Of a DNA stretch of 10,634 nt, positions 1 through 6,770 are shown piece by piece (within the stretch, counting starts at the first letter, position 1; each line of letters opens with the position of its first letter). A program made the position numbers and the translations under genes. This DNA is from an uncultured Microbacteriaceae bacterium (GTDB taxonomy: Bacteria > Actinomycetota > Actinomycetes > Actinomycetales > Microbacteriaceae), in contig CALBMG010000231.1 of the NCBI GenBank assembly GCA_937896185.1, positions 1 through 10,634 of the forward strand, read 5' to 3'. The notes under the pieces are model-generated. The model did no database searches. It was given only the letters and a program-made list of their open reading frames with translations, and was not told where the DNA came from.

Positions 1-12
1 ATACATAGAAAA

Positions 13-40
13 GTGGGCCGAGGTGCGCGCCCCGACCCAC
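13..40 (-). terminator. Rho-independent terminator of aspA
   Basis: A hairpin starts 13 bases past the aspA stop codon in the minus-strand transcript. The stem runs GTGGGTCGGGG against CCTCGGCCCAC, eleven pairs with a short loop of about six bases. Two of the pairs are G-U wobbles that form only in the minus-strand RNA; on the plus strand they are C/A mismatches, so the structure is tuned to that strand. Directly after the stem the minus strand reads TTTTCTATGTAT, a U-rich tail. Stem, tail and position fit an intrinsic terminator. Confidence 0.85.
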
Positions 41-53
41 TCCCCTGTGCTGG

Positions 54-1538
54 TTACTGTTCGGCGCCCGACAGTTTGGCGGGTGACAGTGCGGCGTCGA
101 CGTCGGATTCGGTCATGAGACCTGCGCCGACCACGAGTTCGCGGATGGGTGCACCGGTCTTTAACGCCTGCTTCGCCAGTTCGGCGGCCTGCTGGTAGCC
201 GATAACGGGGATCAGGGCGGTGATGACGCCGACGCTCGATGCCACCATGGCAGCGAGGCGGTCTTCGTTTGCGGTGATGCCGTCGATGCAGTTCACACGC
301 AGTGTGCGGCATGCGTTCGTCATCCACGCCAGCGATTGCAGAATTGACGAGGCGATTACGGGTTCGAATGCGTTGAGCTGCAGTTGCCCAGCCTCGGCCG
401 CGGCGGTCACGGTAGCGTCAGCACCGATGATGCTGAATGCCACCTGGTTGACGACCTCGGGGATGACGGGGTTGACCTTGCCCGGCATGATCGACGAGCC
501 GGCCTGCATGGGGGGCAGGTTGATTTCGTTGAATCCGGCCTGGGGGCCGCTCGACAGCAACCGCAGGTCGTTACAGATTTTGGACAGTTTTACGGCCGCG
601 CGCTTCAGCTGACCGGACACGGTCATAAAGATTCCGGCATCGCTGGTGGCTTCGATCAGGTCGGCGGCGGTTTCGATGGGAAGTCCGGTGACCGCACCGA
701 GGTGACGGTTGACGGCCGCAGCGTATCCAGGGTCGGCGGTAATTCCGGTGCCGATTGCGGTGGCCCCCATGTTGGTTTCACACAGCCAGGGGATGATTTC
801 CGACAGGCGGTCTTGGTCTTCGCGCAGCGTGGTCGAGAACCCGTTGAATTCTTGACCCAATGTCATGGGCACGGCGTCTTGCATTTGGGTGCGGCCGACC
901 TTGACGATGTTGGCGAATTCGGCGCCCTTGGATTCGAACGAGTTGGCGAGTCGCAGATGTTCTTTCAGCAGTCGCTGAATTCCAAACACCATGGCGAGCT
1001 TGATCGAGGTGGGGTAGGTGTCGTTGGTTGACTGGCTGCGGTTGACGTCGTCGATGGGGTGCAGGTATTGGTATTCGCCCTTGTTGTGCCCCATTTTTTC
1101 GAGGCAACGGTTGGCGATGATTTCGTTAGTCGACATGTTGGTCGAGGTGCCGGCGCCGCCCTGAAGTACGCCGAGAACGAATTCTTCGTGCAGCATTCCG
1201 CCGATAATTTCGTTGCAAACTTCGACAATCAGGTCGGCTTTTTCGGGTGCGAGCACACCGATTTCTTTGTTTGCGAGCGCGGCGGCCTGTTTGACTCGGG
1301 CCAGCGCCACGATCAGGTCGGGGTAGTTCGACAGTGCGCGGCGGGTGATGGGGAAGTTTTGCAGTGCACGTGCCGTGTGGATTCCCCAGTATGCGTTGGC
1401 GGGGATGTCCATTTCGCCGAGAGAGTCTTTTTCGCGGCGGGTGGGTCCGTCATAGTTTCCGCCGGCTCCGACGGTGAAGACGGGAACACCGTCATCGCTT
1501 TTCACAAATGAGGGACCTGGACCTGTTGTGTGCACCAT
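54..1538 (-). CDS. aspA: Aspartate ammonia-lyase (aspartase)
   Basis: A 494-residue enzyme of the aspartase/fumarase superfamily that reversibly splits L-aspartate into fumarate and ammonia in the cytoplasm, normally as a homotetramer. The family signature GSSIMPGKVNP is at residues 347-357; the serine pair inside it supplies the catalytic base on the mobile SS loop. Other conserved blocks are GGAGTSTNMSTNE (127-139), the substrate-binding SQSTNDTYPT (168-177), GRTQMQDAVP (215-224) and NEINLP (337-342). The last is typical of aspartases and separates the protein from class II fumarase. The open frame continues upstream to 1700, but the ATG at 1538 is chosen because an AAAGGTG Shine-Dalgarno lies eight bases before it. 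About 33 residues precede the usual family start (TRREKDSLGE), so a modest N-terminal extension is present. The gene looks monocistronic, with its own leader and terminator. Confidence 0.96.
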   Translation of the reverse strand: MVHTTGPGPSFVKSDDGVPVFTVGAGGNYDGPTRREKDSLGEMDIPANAYWGIHTARALQNFPITRRALSNYPDLIVALARVKQAAALANKEIGVLAPEKADLIVEVCNEIIGGMLHEEFVLGVLQGGAGTSTNMSTNEIIANRCLEKMGHNKGEYQYLHPIDDVNRSQSTNDTYPTSIKLAMVFGIQRLLKEHLRLANSFESKGAEFANIVKVGRTQMQDAVPMTLGQEFNGFSTTLREDQDRLSEIIPWLCETNMGATAIGTGITADPGYAAAVNRHLGAVTGLPIETAADLIEATSDAGIFMTVSGQLKRAAVKLSKICNDLRLLSSGPQAGFNEINLPPMQAGSSIMPGKVNPVIPEVVNQVAFSIIGADATVTAAAEAGQLQLNAFEPVIASSILQSLAWMTNACRTLRVNCIDGITANEDRLAAMVASSVGVITALIPVIGYQQAAELAKQALKTGAPIRELVVGAGLMTESDVDAALSPAKLSGAEQ

Positions 1539-1544
1539 GCGGAA

Positions 1545-1552
1545 CACCTTTC
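1545..1552 (-). promoter_or_regulatory. Ribosome binding site of aspA
   Basis: The minus strand reads GAAAGGTG about six to eight bases before the ATG at 1538. This site decides the aspA start: the longer open frame to 1700 would add residues not seen in the family and would run through the structured leader. Confidence 0.75.
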
Positions 1553-1587
1553 TGGCGTCATTGCCAATCGGATATTTCAAGGCTACC

Positions 1588-1607
1588 GCGAACGTTCGCA
1601 TGCAAAC
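1588..1607 (-). promoter_or_regulatory. Overlapping palindromes in the aspA upstream region, possible operator
   Basis: A perfect 12-base palindrome, GCGAACGTTCGC (1588-1599), overlaps a second near-perfect palindrome, GTTCGCATGCAAAC (1594-1607, one mismatched pair). They lie 50 to 70 bases before the aspA start. On the minus strand a TAGCCT hexamer follows directly and could serve as a -10 element, with TTTGCA, inside the second palindrome, as a poorly matching -35 about 15 bases away. A repressor or activator bound here would overlap that promoter. The palindromes are seen directly; operator function and the promoter are inference. Confidence 0.35.
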
Positions 1608-1647
1608 GGTTGCGGCGTGCGGTTGTGAAAACTTTTGCTTCGTAGCG

Positions 1648-1705
1648 GGTCCGCGCACAATAAAACTGCTTGAATCACCGCTCGCGCAGTTTCTGTGCAC
1701 GGTCC
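1648..1705 (-). terminator. Nested hairpin between the 640-residue gene and aspA
   Basis: Starting eight bases past the stop codon of the upstream minus-strand gene, the transcript can fold into a long two-part hairpin. The outer arms GGACCGTGCACA and TGTGCGCGGACC pair except for one A/A mismatch and one wobble. The inner arms AAACTGC and GCAGTTT pair perfectly around a 16-base loop. No U-run follows the outer stem, though TTTTATT follows the inner one. It is most likely the terminator of the upstream gene; an attenuator in the aspA leader is the alternative. Confidence 0.5.
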
Positions 1706-1713
1706 TCTAATGT

Positions 1714-3636
1714 TTAGGCGGCGAAGTCGTCGTGGTCGGAGATTTTGGACAGCTCGAAGTACCCGTCTCGGCACCGCCAGTAGTGCAGCCGCTTGGCTTG
1801 GGCCACTCCGTTTTCGAGGTGAACCCGCCAGCATGCGTCACCATTTTGGCGCGTGAGTTCGGGGGCTGTGGCGGCGTTACTTTCGCGAAGCGGGTGTTCC
1901 ACGTTGATGTTGTCTCGGGCGTTGCGCCGGGTGACGATGTTCACGAGGACGCGCAGAGCTTTGCGTTGTTCGCCGTGATCAAGTGCGGCGAAGCTGTCGG
2001 CGAAGCCGGGTGCCATCGTCCATTTTTCGGTTTCCAGGTTGTGCTGCGCCCTGTCGGCAGGGTTGTAGACCGACAGCCAGGTGCGCCGCATTTCTTCGCG
2101 CACCCATTCCTCGGCGGTCGCGAATCGTCCGCGTCGGCTTTCGATGGTCGACGTTTCGCGACCTTTTTCGTTGGCCTGGTGACGGATCGCTGACAGTTTG
2201 GCGCGCAGTTCTTTGCGTTCCGCGGTCATCAATCGAATTGTGTCTTGCGCGGTCGTGAGTTCGGCCACTGCCGCACGGTGCTGCGACAGTATCGATTCAA
2301 GTTTTTGCTTGTTGGCGACTGATTCCAGTCGCAGTTGCTTCATCGCATATTGATTGAGATGGAATTGGTCGGCACGAATGCCGCCCGCTACTGTCGAGGG
2401 TTGCGTGACTTCGGGGGTGGATGCGGTCGGGACTGTGACCTTGCCAGGTCCCGGCATCGGGGTGACCCGCGCAACAGGGCCCGGTAACGCCGCACCTCCG
2501 CCAGGGAACGAACCCTGCACAGTTCCCGCATCGGCGTCGTCGGTTTCGCCAGTGACCGAGGTGGCGGCGGTCAGCATCGAGTCGATATCGACTGCAGCAC
2601 CCAACTGTGTGATGTCGTCATCAAACTTCGACGAATCGGCCGCAGCTCGCAAGGATGTCTCGATGTCTTCGAGAATGCGGTCCAGGATTGCGTTATGTTC
2701 CTGTTCCAGCCAGGGGCGTCCGCCGGGCACCAACGAAATCGCAGGCAATGTTTCTTCTGCGTCATCGATGTCATCGAGACGCAGTCGGGTGCGGCCTTGA
2801 GCGTCGCGATAGACACGCACCCGAACGATATCGTCGACGCTGAACAGTTTGTCGATGACGTCCAGGGGGTTGCTGGTGATTTCCGCCTTGGTCACCACGA
2901 TCGGCAGCCCAGGGTGCACCACCACGGTTGCTTCTTGGCGGCTGACTGCGGTGAACATTGCCAGGGTCACAGAACCAAATGGGTACCGATCCGAAAGGTC
3001 ATCCAAGGTCCAGTCGGATTTGTCGAGAATGAAATTGCGGGACTCGGGGTCCCACACACCGGTCACGACCTGTCCGACGGACAGGTACCAACTCAGCGGA
3101 ACGCCGGGGTACGTTGTCGTTTCGAGCAACGACATGAACTGAGGCAGCGATGCGCCACGCACGGGTTCGGGCTGCAACATGGCACTGCCGGCAAACATTT
3201 GCTTGACCACGCAGGTAACCCGCACAGCGGATTCCGAGGGGCGGTCGAACAGTCCGGATTTGTAGGCCATGGTGCGCGCTTCGCCGATGACTCGACTGGT
3301 GGCACGCCGAATGCCGTTCGGGGTGTCGACCTGGGGTGCGAAACTGACCGCGAAACCAGAGTCGCCCAGCGACACCGCACCAAAAATTGCGGCCAAACCA
3401 GATCCGGAGCCCAGGTTGCGGTCGACCGCTGTTTCTAAGGCGGCGACCAAGGCGGCGTGGTCGCACGAATACACGACGGCGTTAAGCCCCAGTTCGTCGA
3501 CAAGGAACGGGATATCGAAGCTAAAGCCATGCTCGCCAGCGGTGATCACAATGATGGGCGCGATTCGAGAGGTATCGGCGATGTGCTGCACAATCGCGTG
3601 GACTTGATCCAATGTGATGATGCGGATCGATGACAT
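1714..3636 (-). CDS. Multidomain protein of unknown function: OB/S1-like segments, coiled coil, RelE-like C-terminus
   Basis: This 640-residue protein is not one I can name. Visible parts, in order: an alpha/beta N-terminus with hydrophobic strands IIVIT and AVVYS (about 1-100); a segment ending in a strand-rich stretch, SVGQVVTGVWDPESRNFIL (about 138-205); and a second one with the strand pattern of an S1 RNA-binding domain (about 218-292), including VVTKAEIT and VDDIVRVRVYRDAQGRTRLRL. Then come an acidic helix (310-345), a Pro/Gly/Thr/Ala-rich linker (371-418), a charged coiled coil (about 428-495), and a C-terminal domain (about 505-637). The last ends ACWRVHLENG...AKRLHYWR...FELSKISDHDDF, resembling the final strands of RelE/ParE-type toxins. 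No signal peptide or membrane segment is seen, so it is probably cytoplasmic. The start at 3636 has a GAGAGGGG Shine-Dalgarno; a longer frame to 3702 exists but lacks this. No antitoxin-like gene is adjacent. The reading frame is certain; the domain calls are by-eye inference. Confidence 0.85.
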   Translation of the reverse strand: MSSIRIITLDQVHAIVQHIADTSRIAPIIVITAGEHGFSFDIPFLVDELGLNAVVYSCDHAALVAALETAVDRNLGSGSGLAAIFGAVSLGDSGFAVSFAPQVDTPNGIRRATSRVIGEARTMAYKSGLFDRPSESAVRVTCVVKQMFAGSAMLQPEPVRGASLPQFMSLLETTTYPGVPLSWYLSVGQVVTGVWDPESRNFILDKSDWTLDDLSDRYPFGSVTLAMFTAVSRQEATVVVHPGLPIVVTKAEITSNPLDVIDKLFSVDDIVRVRVYRDAQGRTRLRLDDIDDAEETLPAISLVPGGRPWLEQEHNAILDRILEDIETSLRAAADSSKFDDDITQLGAAVDIDSMLTAATSVTGETDDADAGTVQGSFPGGGAALPGPVARVTPMPGPGKVTVPTASTPEVTQPSTVAGGIRADQFHLNQYAMKQLRLESVANKQKLESILSQHRAAVAELTTAQDTIRLMTAERKELRAKLSAIRHQANEKGRETSTIESRRGRFATAEEWVREEMRRTWLSVYNPADRAQHNLETEKWTMAPGFADSFAALDHGEQRKALRVLVNIVTRRNARDNINVEHPLRESNAATAPELTRQNGDACWRVHLENGVAQAKRLHYWRCRDGYFELSKISDHDDFAA

Positions 3637-3640
3637 GAAA

Positions 3641-3648
3641 CCCCTCTC
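3641..3648 (-). promoter_or_regulatory. Ribosome binding site of the 640-residue gene
   Basis: The minus strand reads GAGAGGGG ending four bases before the ATG at 3636. It favours this start over the in-frame upstream ATG at 3702. Confidence 0.65.
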
Positions 3649-3717
3649 GTTTCCTTGAGGATAAATCCGACCACCGACATGAAACCCGGCCACGGCACAC
3701 AACCACCGTCAACCGCC

Positions 3718-3736
3718 TATCCTGAAACAAGGAGGT
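3718..3736 (+). promoter_or_regulatory. Possible -10 box and strong ribosome binding site of the mycoredoxin-like gene
   Basis: TATCCT (3718-3723) matches the TANNNT pattern of a -10 element. The near-perfect Shine-Dalgarno AAGGAGG (3730-3736) follows, four bases before the ATG at 3741. A start site about seven bases after the -10 would give a leader of only some ten bases that begins at the ribosome site. No convincing -35 is seen. The ribosome site is secure; the promoter is tentative. Confidence 0.45.
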
Positions 3737-3740
3737 CAAC

Positions 3741-3998
3741 ATGACTGTAGAAATGTACGGCGCCGGATGGTGCGGAGACTGTGTCCGAGCAAAGATGCTC
3801 TTGGAACACCACAACGTCGACTATGTGTGGCACGACACCGATGCCGACGAGACGAACCGTGAGCGAGCCCAGGCAATCAGCGGATTGCCCAAAATTCCCG
3901 TGATCACGTTCCCTGACGGTTCGTGGTTGTCCGAGCCCTCGAACCCGGCGCTGGTCGAACGCCTTGGTGCTAACGGCCTTCTGCCGGGCACCGAGTAA
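3741..3998 (+). CDS. Mycoredoxin-like glutaredoxin
   Basis: An 85-residue thioredoxin-fold protein with the redox motif WCGDC (Cys11 and Cys14), the expected cis-proline in KIPVITFPDGS (Pro53), and the FPDGSWLSEPS segment common in actinobacterial mycoredoxins. Its length matches the roughly 80 residues of that family. Mycoredoxins reduce mixed disulfides between proteins and mycothiol, taking the place of glutaredoxin in actinobacteria; whether this host makes mycothiol cannot be told here. Mycobacterial Mrx1 has CGYC rather than CGDC, so the active-site interior differs. The AAGGAGG site before the ATG is strong. The stop codon overlaps the start of the next gene (TAATG), suggesting translational coupling. 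A NrdH-type redoxin is less likely because no ribonucleotide reductase genes are nearby. Confidence 0.88.
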   Translation: MTVEMYGAGWCGDCVRAKMLLEHHNVDYVWHDTDADETNRERAQAISGLPKIPVITFPDGSWLSEPSNPALVERLGANGLLPGTE

Positions 3999-4480
3999 TG
4001 GCGAAATGGGTGGGAACGCATCCCACGTTTGTCAACAAAACTGACCTGTCGGCAATCGTTGTGAACGCCGTCAGTGACCTGACCGGTGTTTTCGCCGCCA
4101 GCCTCGAGGGTGTTTCTGTCGCTATGGACGGCATCGACATCTCTGAACTGCGCGACCTGTCGTTGATGCGGTGGAACACTGCGTATGTGGTGAACCTGGA
4201 TGCTCACGACGGAGGTGCCGACGTCGTTGTCACGGCGGGTTTGGAAGACACCGTTCAGCAGGCAGTGAATTCGGCGTTCGTTGGGTGGGCTATCGGACAA
4301 TCGGATGCGATTGAGGCTCCCCGCGGGGTTCGAGCAATCACCGTGTCATTGCGATCAGACCTGTTCCACGACGTCGAATCGGACGCTTTGACTTCGGGCG
4401 CGACGGACAAGGTCATGCCGGCATTGCGCCAGCTGGCCGAAAACCTGTCGACCCACTATTTCACTCAGGTACGCCGCTAG
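3998..4480 (+). CDS. Hypothetical protein coupled to the mycoredoxin-like gene
   Basis: A 160-residue protein I do not recognise. Its ATG shares a base with the stop codon of the preceding gene, so the two are almost certainly one transcript with coupled translation. It contains no cysteine, so it is not itself a thiol redox protein. The sequence alternates short hydrophobic strands (AYVVNLDAH, ADVVVTAG, VRAITVSL) with helices, suggesting a compact alpha/beta cytoplasmic fold. There is no signal peptide, membrane segment or clear DNA-binding motif. The final helix (about 138-157) is amphipathic. Coding is supported by the overlap, by third-position G/C bias, and by a large inverted repeat right after the stop. 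A role linked to redox control is only guilt by association. Confidence 0.83.
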   Translation: MAKWVGTHPTFVNKTDLSAIVVNAVSDLTGVFAASLEGVSVAMDGIDISELRDLSLMRWNTAYVVNLDAHDGGADVVVTAGLEDTVQQAVNSAFVGWAIGQSDAIEAPRGVRAITVSLRSDLFHDVESDALTSGATDKVMPALRQLAENLSTHYFTQVRR

Positions 4481-4496
4481 GCGCCCCGAACCACAC

Positions 4497-4535
4497 ATTC
4501 GACCCGAGGCCTGCACTGCGAGCCTCGGGTCGAAT
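4497..4535. terminator. Bidirectional terminator between convergent genes
   Basis: A perfect 14-bp inverted repeat, ATTCGACCCGAGGC and GCCTCGGGTCGAAT, encloses an 11-base loop. It fills the 72-base gap between the convergent stop codons at 4480 and 4553. The A/T ends of the stem give a few U residues in either transcript, but no long U-run follows on either side. Position and symmetry suggest it ends transcription from both directions. Confidence 0.75.
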
Positions 4536-4552
4536 TATGTAGGCAACTGGGT

Positions 4553-6691
4553 TTAGGAAACCCGGTTGAACTCCAACACGAAAGCGGTTTCGGGGTCGAT
4601 GATCGGCGGACGCAATCCGACGGTCTGCAACAGCTCGCCGGTCAGCTGGAACGAACCATCCGCTGCGGCCGCCCACCAGCCCGGCAGTGCGCGCGAGACG
4701 TGGCTGGGTCCGCCAGCGAATTCGACGCGGGTGACCGTGTACACGCCGGCGGGGTCGAGTCCAGGAATGCGCAGGGCGTCGGGGGTCGAACCACCGGTAG
4801 TGTCCAGCAGAACATAGGCAAAAATCGCACGGTCGCGATCGTGCGACACGACCCCGTGCACGTACGCCGCCTCGTCCGAATGGTCGACGCGCACGGTGCG
4901 ACCGCCGTGCAGCAGCCCGCGGTTGGCCTTGTAATAGTCGGCCCATTGTGTCAGTGCGGCGCGTTCGTCGTCGCTGGTCTCGGTGAGGTTCCATTCCAGC
5001 CCCGCATGGCCAAACAGCGCGGTCGTGGCGCGGAACGACAGCGAGTGCGTGCGGTGAGTGGTGTGTGCGCGGTGCGGTCCGATGTGGGTGCCGAGCATCT
5101 CGGGCGGAATTGCGTACTGCGTGTACCGCTGGATGGATTGGCGTTCCAGCGCGTCGTTGCAGTCGCTGGTCCAGAAACGGTCGGCGTGGAATGTCATGCC
5201 CAGGTCGATGCGGCCGCCACCTGATGCACAGGATTCGATTTCGAGCCCCGGGTGACGTCGTTTGAGTTCGTCAAACAGGCGGTAAATCGCCTCGGTTTGG
5301 GCGCGCACCGCGGCGCGGCCCAGGTGGCCGGGCTCGATAAGAACCATGTTGTGATCCCATTTGATGTAGCGAATATTGTGTGCGCTGAGCACGGCATCGA
5401 CCTGGCCCAGAACGTGATCAAACGCACCGGGGTGGGTGATGTCCAACACGTGTTGACCGCGACCCATGATGGGTGTGCGGTCGGCCATGTGCAGAATCCA
5501 TTCGGGGTGCTCGCGGTACAGATCCGAGTCGGGCTGCACCATTTCGCCTTCGAACCACAGGCCAAATTCCATGCCGTGGGCGTTCACCATGTCGATCAGG
5601 GGGTCCAGTCCGTCGGGCCACGCCTCGGACGACACAACCCAGTCGCCCAACCCTGCGGTGTCGTCGCGGCGGGCACCAAACCAGCCGTCGTCGAGCACGA
5701 ACCGTTCCACGCCGATTGTCGAAGCGACCTCGGCGAGGCGGGTCAGCTGTTCCAGGTCGTGGTTGAAATAGACGGCCTCCCACACGTTCAGTGTCAGCGG
5801 GCGGGGGCGCGCCGCGGTGGGGTGTTCGTCGCGTGATCGCAACCAGGTGTGGTGGGCGTTAGTGATGCCGTCGAAACCGTCGACCGAATATGCCGCAGCA
5901 ACACCGGGCGCAACATAGGTTTCACCCGGCGCGAGGATTACCTCGCCGGGCAGCAACAGTTCGCCGGCACCGATGGACTGGCGACCTGTCGGGGTCTTTT
6001 CGACGATGTGGCGGGTGTTGCCCGACCACATGACGCCCCACGACCAAGCCTCGCCCGAGTTGTGGGAGGTGGTGGCGGTGTGGGCGATGCTGATGATGCT
6101 GTGATCGTGGCCGCTGCGGCCCTCGCGGCTTTCCCGCACCCACTCGCCGACACGAATTTCGTGGCGCTGGGGCTGGCGTTCTTTTGTCCATCGGCCGGTG
6201 AAATCCAAGACTGCAGACGCCCGGTCGGGCAACGGCAACCAGGTGGTGAGTTCGTTCAGCGTGTAGTCGGAATCACCGCAGTTGGTGAGGGCGTGGTCGA
6301 TGACCAGCACACCGCCGGGCTGCAGGGCAAAGGTGACGGTCGCCGCAAGTCGGGCCTGTTGGTCGGCTGCTTCGAGGCGGATGCTGGTGTCGGTGGCCAC
6401 GACATCAGTGACTCTTAACAGGGGTGACCAGTCGAGGCCGCCGCGGTGGCCATCGAGTGCAGGGCGACCCAGGTAACCGCGCGAGTTCTCGCGCCAGATG
6501 CCCTGGCGGGGGCTGACATCGGACAGTCCGTGGGGCACGCCCTCGACCGTCGCATCGCGCAGCGCAGCCATCAGGCCAGCACTGTCACTGGCACCCGAAA
6601 TTTCCGCACCCCAATAAAGGACCTCGGGGATTCCGTCGGTGATGTCGATGATCAGCGAGACGGCACCTGAACGAATGTGGTGGGTGGTCAT
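4553..6691 (-). CDS. Alpha-galactosidase, glycoside hydrolase family 36
   Basis: A 712-residue retaining alpha-galactosidase, the usual length of bacterial GH36 enzymes, which releases terminal alpha-1,6-linked galactose from melibiose, raffinose and stachyose. An N-terminal beta-sandwich (about 1-290) precedes a (beta/alpha)8 catalytic barrel and a C-terminal beta domain. Family motifs are plain: LNVWEAVYFN (301-310), FVLDDGWFGARRDD (331-344), GLWFEGEMVQPDSDLY (377-392), and YIKWDHN (442-448) with the nucleophile Asp446. ESCASGGGRIDLG (486-498) follows, then RFWTSDCNDALERQ (505-518), in which Asp510 is the expected acid/base. No signal peptide is seen, so the enzyme should act in the cytoplasm on imported oligosaccharides. 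The start has GGAGG five bases before the ATG. No sugar transporter or local regulator lies beside it here, so uptake must be encoded elsewhere. The exact substrate is not predictable from sequence. Confidence 0.96.
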   Translation of the reverse strand: MTTHHIRSGAVSLIIDITDGIPEVLYWGAEISGASDSAGLMAALRDATVEGVPHGLSDVSPRQGIWRENSRGYLGRPALDGHRGGLDWSPLLRVTDVVATDTSIRLEAADQQARLAATVTFALQPGGVLVIDHALTNCGDSDYTLNELTTWLPLPDRASAVLDFTGRWTKERQPQRHEIRVGEWVRESREGRSGHDHSIISIAHTATTSHNSGEAWSWGVMWSGNTRHIVEKTPTGRQSIGAGELLLPGEVILAPGETYVAPGVAAAYSVDGFDGITNAHHTWLRSRDEHPTAARPRPLTLNVWEAVYFNHDLEQLTRLAEVASTIGVERFVLDDGWFGARRDDTAGLGDWVVSSEAWPDGLDPLIDMVNAHGMEFGLWFEGEMVQPDSDLYREHPEWILHMADRTPIMGRGQHVLDITHPGAFDHVLGQVDAVLSAHNIRYIKWDHNMVLIEPGHLGRAAVRAQTEAIYRLFDELKRRHPGLEIESCASGGGRIDLGMTFHADRFWTSDCNDALERQSIQRYTQYAIPPEMLGTHIGPHRAHTTHRTHSLSFRATTALFGHAGLEWNLTETSDDERAALTQWADYYKANRGLLHGGRTVRVDHSDEAAYVHGVVSHDRDRAIFAYVLLDTTGGSTPDALRIPGLDPAGVYTVTRVEFAGGPSHVSRALPGWWAAAADGSFQLTGELLQTVGLRPPIIDPETAFVLEFNRVS

Positions 6692-6711
6692 GTTGCCTCC
6701 GGATACGAGTA

Positions 6712-6744
6712 GCGGCGTCCCCCAAATCTATCGGGGAACGCCGC
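6712..6744 (-). terminator. Hairpin between the DUF262 gene and the alpha-galactosidase gene
   Basis: Arms GCGGCGTCCCCC (6712-6723) and GGGGAACGCCGC (6733-6744) surround a nine-base loop. All twelve positions pair in minus-strand RNA, one as a G-U wobble; on the plus strand that position is a C/A mismatch. It lies 26 bases past the DUF262 stop codon and about 20 bases before the alpha-galactosidase start. Terminator of the upstream gene is the first reading. No U-run follows, so an element in the galactosidase leader is possible. Confidence 0.55.
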
Positions 6745-6770
6745 CAGCCGTTGAGCAAGTTATGCGCAGA

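Noticed and set aside
384..1031. Plus-strand open frame of 215 codons inside aspA.
   Set aside because: It lies fully opposite a certain conserved enzyme gene and has a Gly/Asp/Val-rich, domain-free product.
1539..1700. In-frame extension of the aspA reading frame upstream of the ATG at 1538.
   Set aside because: It has no ribosome site at its own ATG, adds residues unlike the family, and overlaps the palindromes and nested hairpin of the leader.
2695..3438. Plus-strand open frame of 247 codons opposite the 640-residue gene.
   Set aside because: It is the mirror of a long minus-strand gene with a good start; its composition is rich in His, Gly and Arg with no domain, as expected of a shadow in GC-rich DNA.
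1714..3998. A toxin-antitoxin pair made of the RelE-like protein and the small gene beside it.
   Set aside because: The small neighbour is a clear mycoredoxin-like protein on the opposite strand, not an antitoxin.
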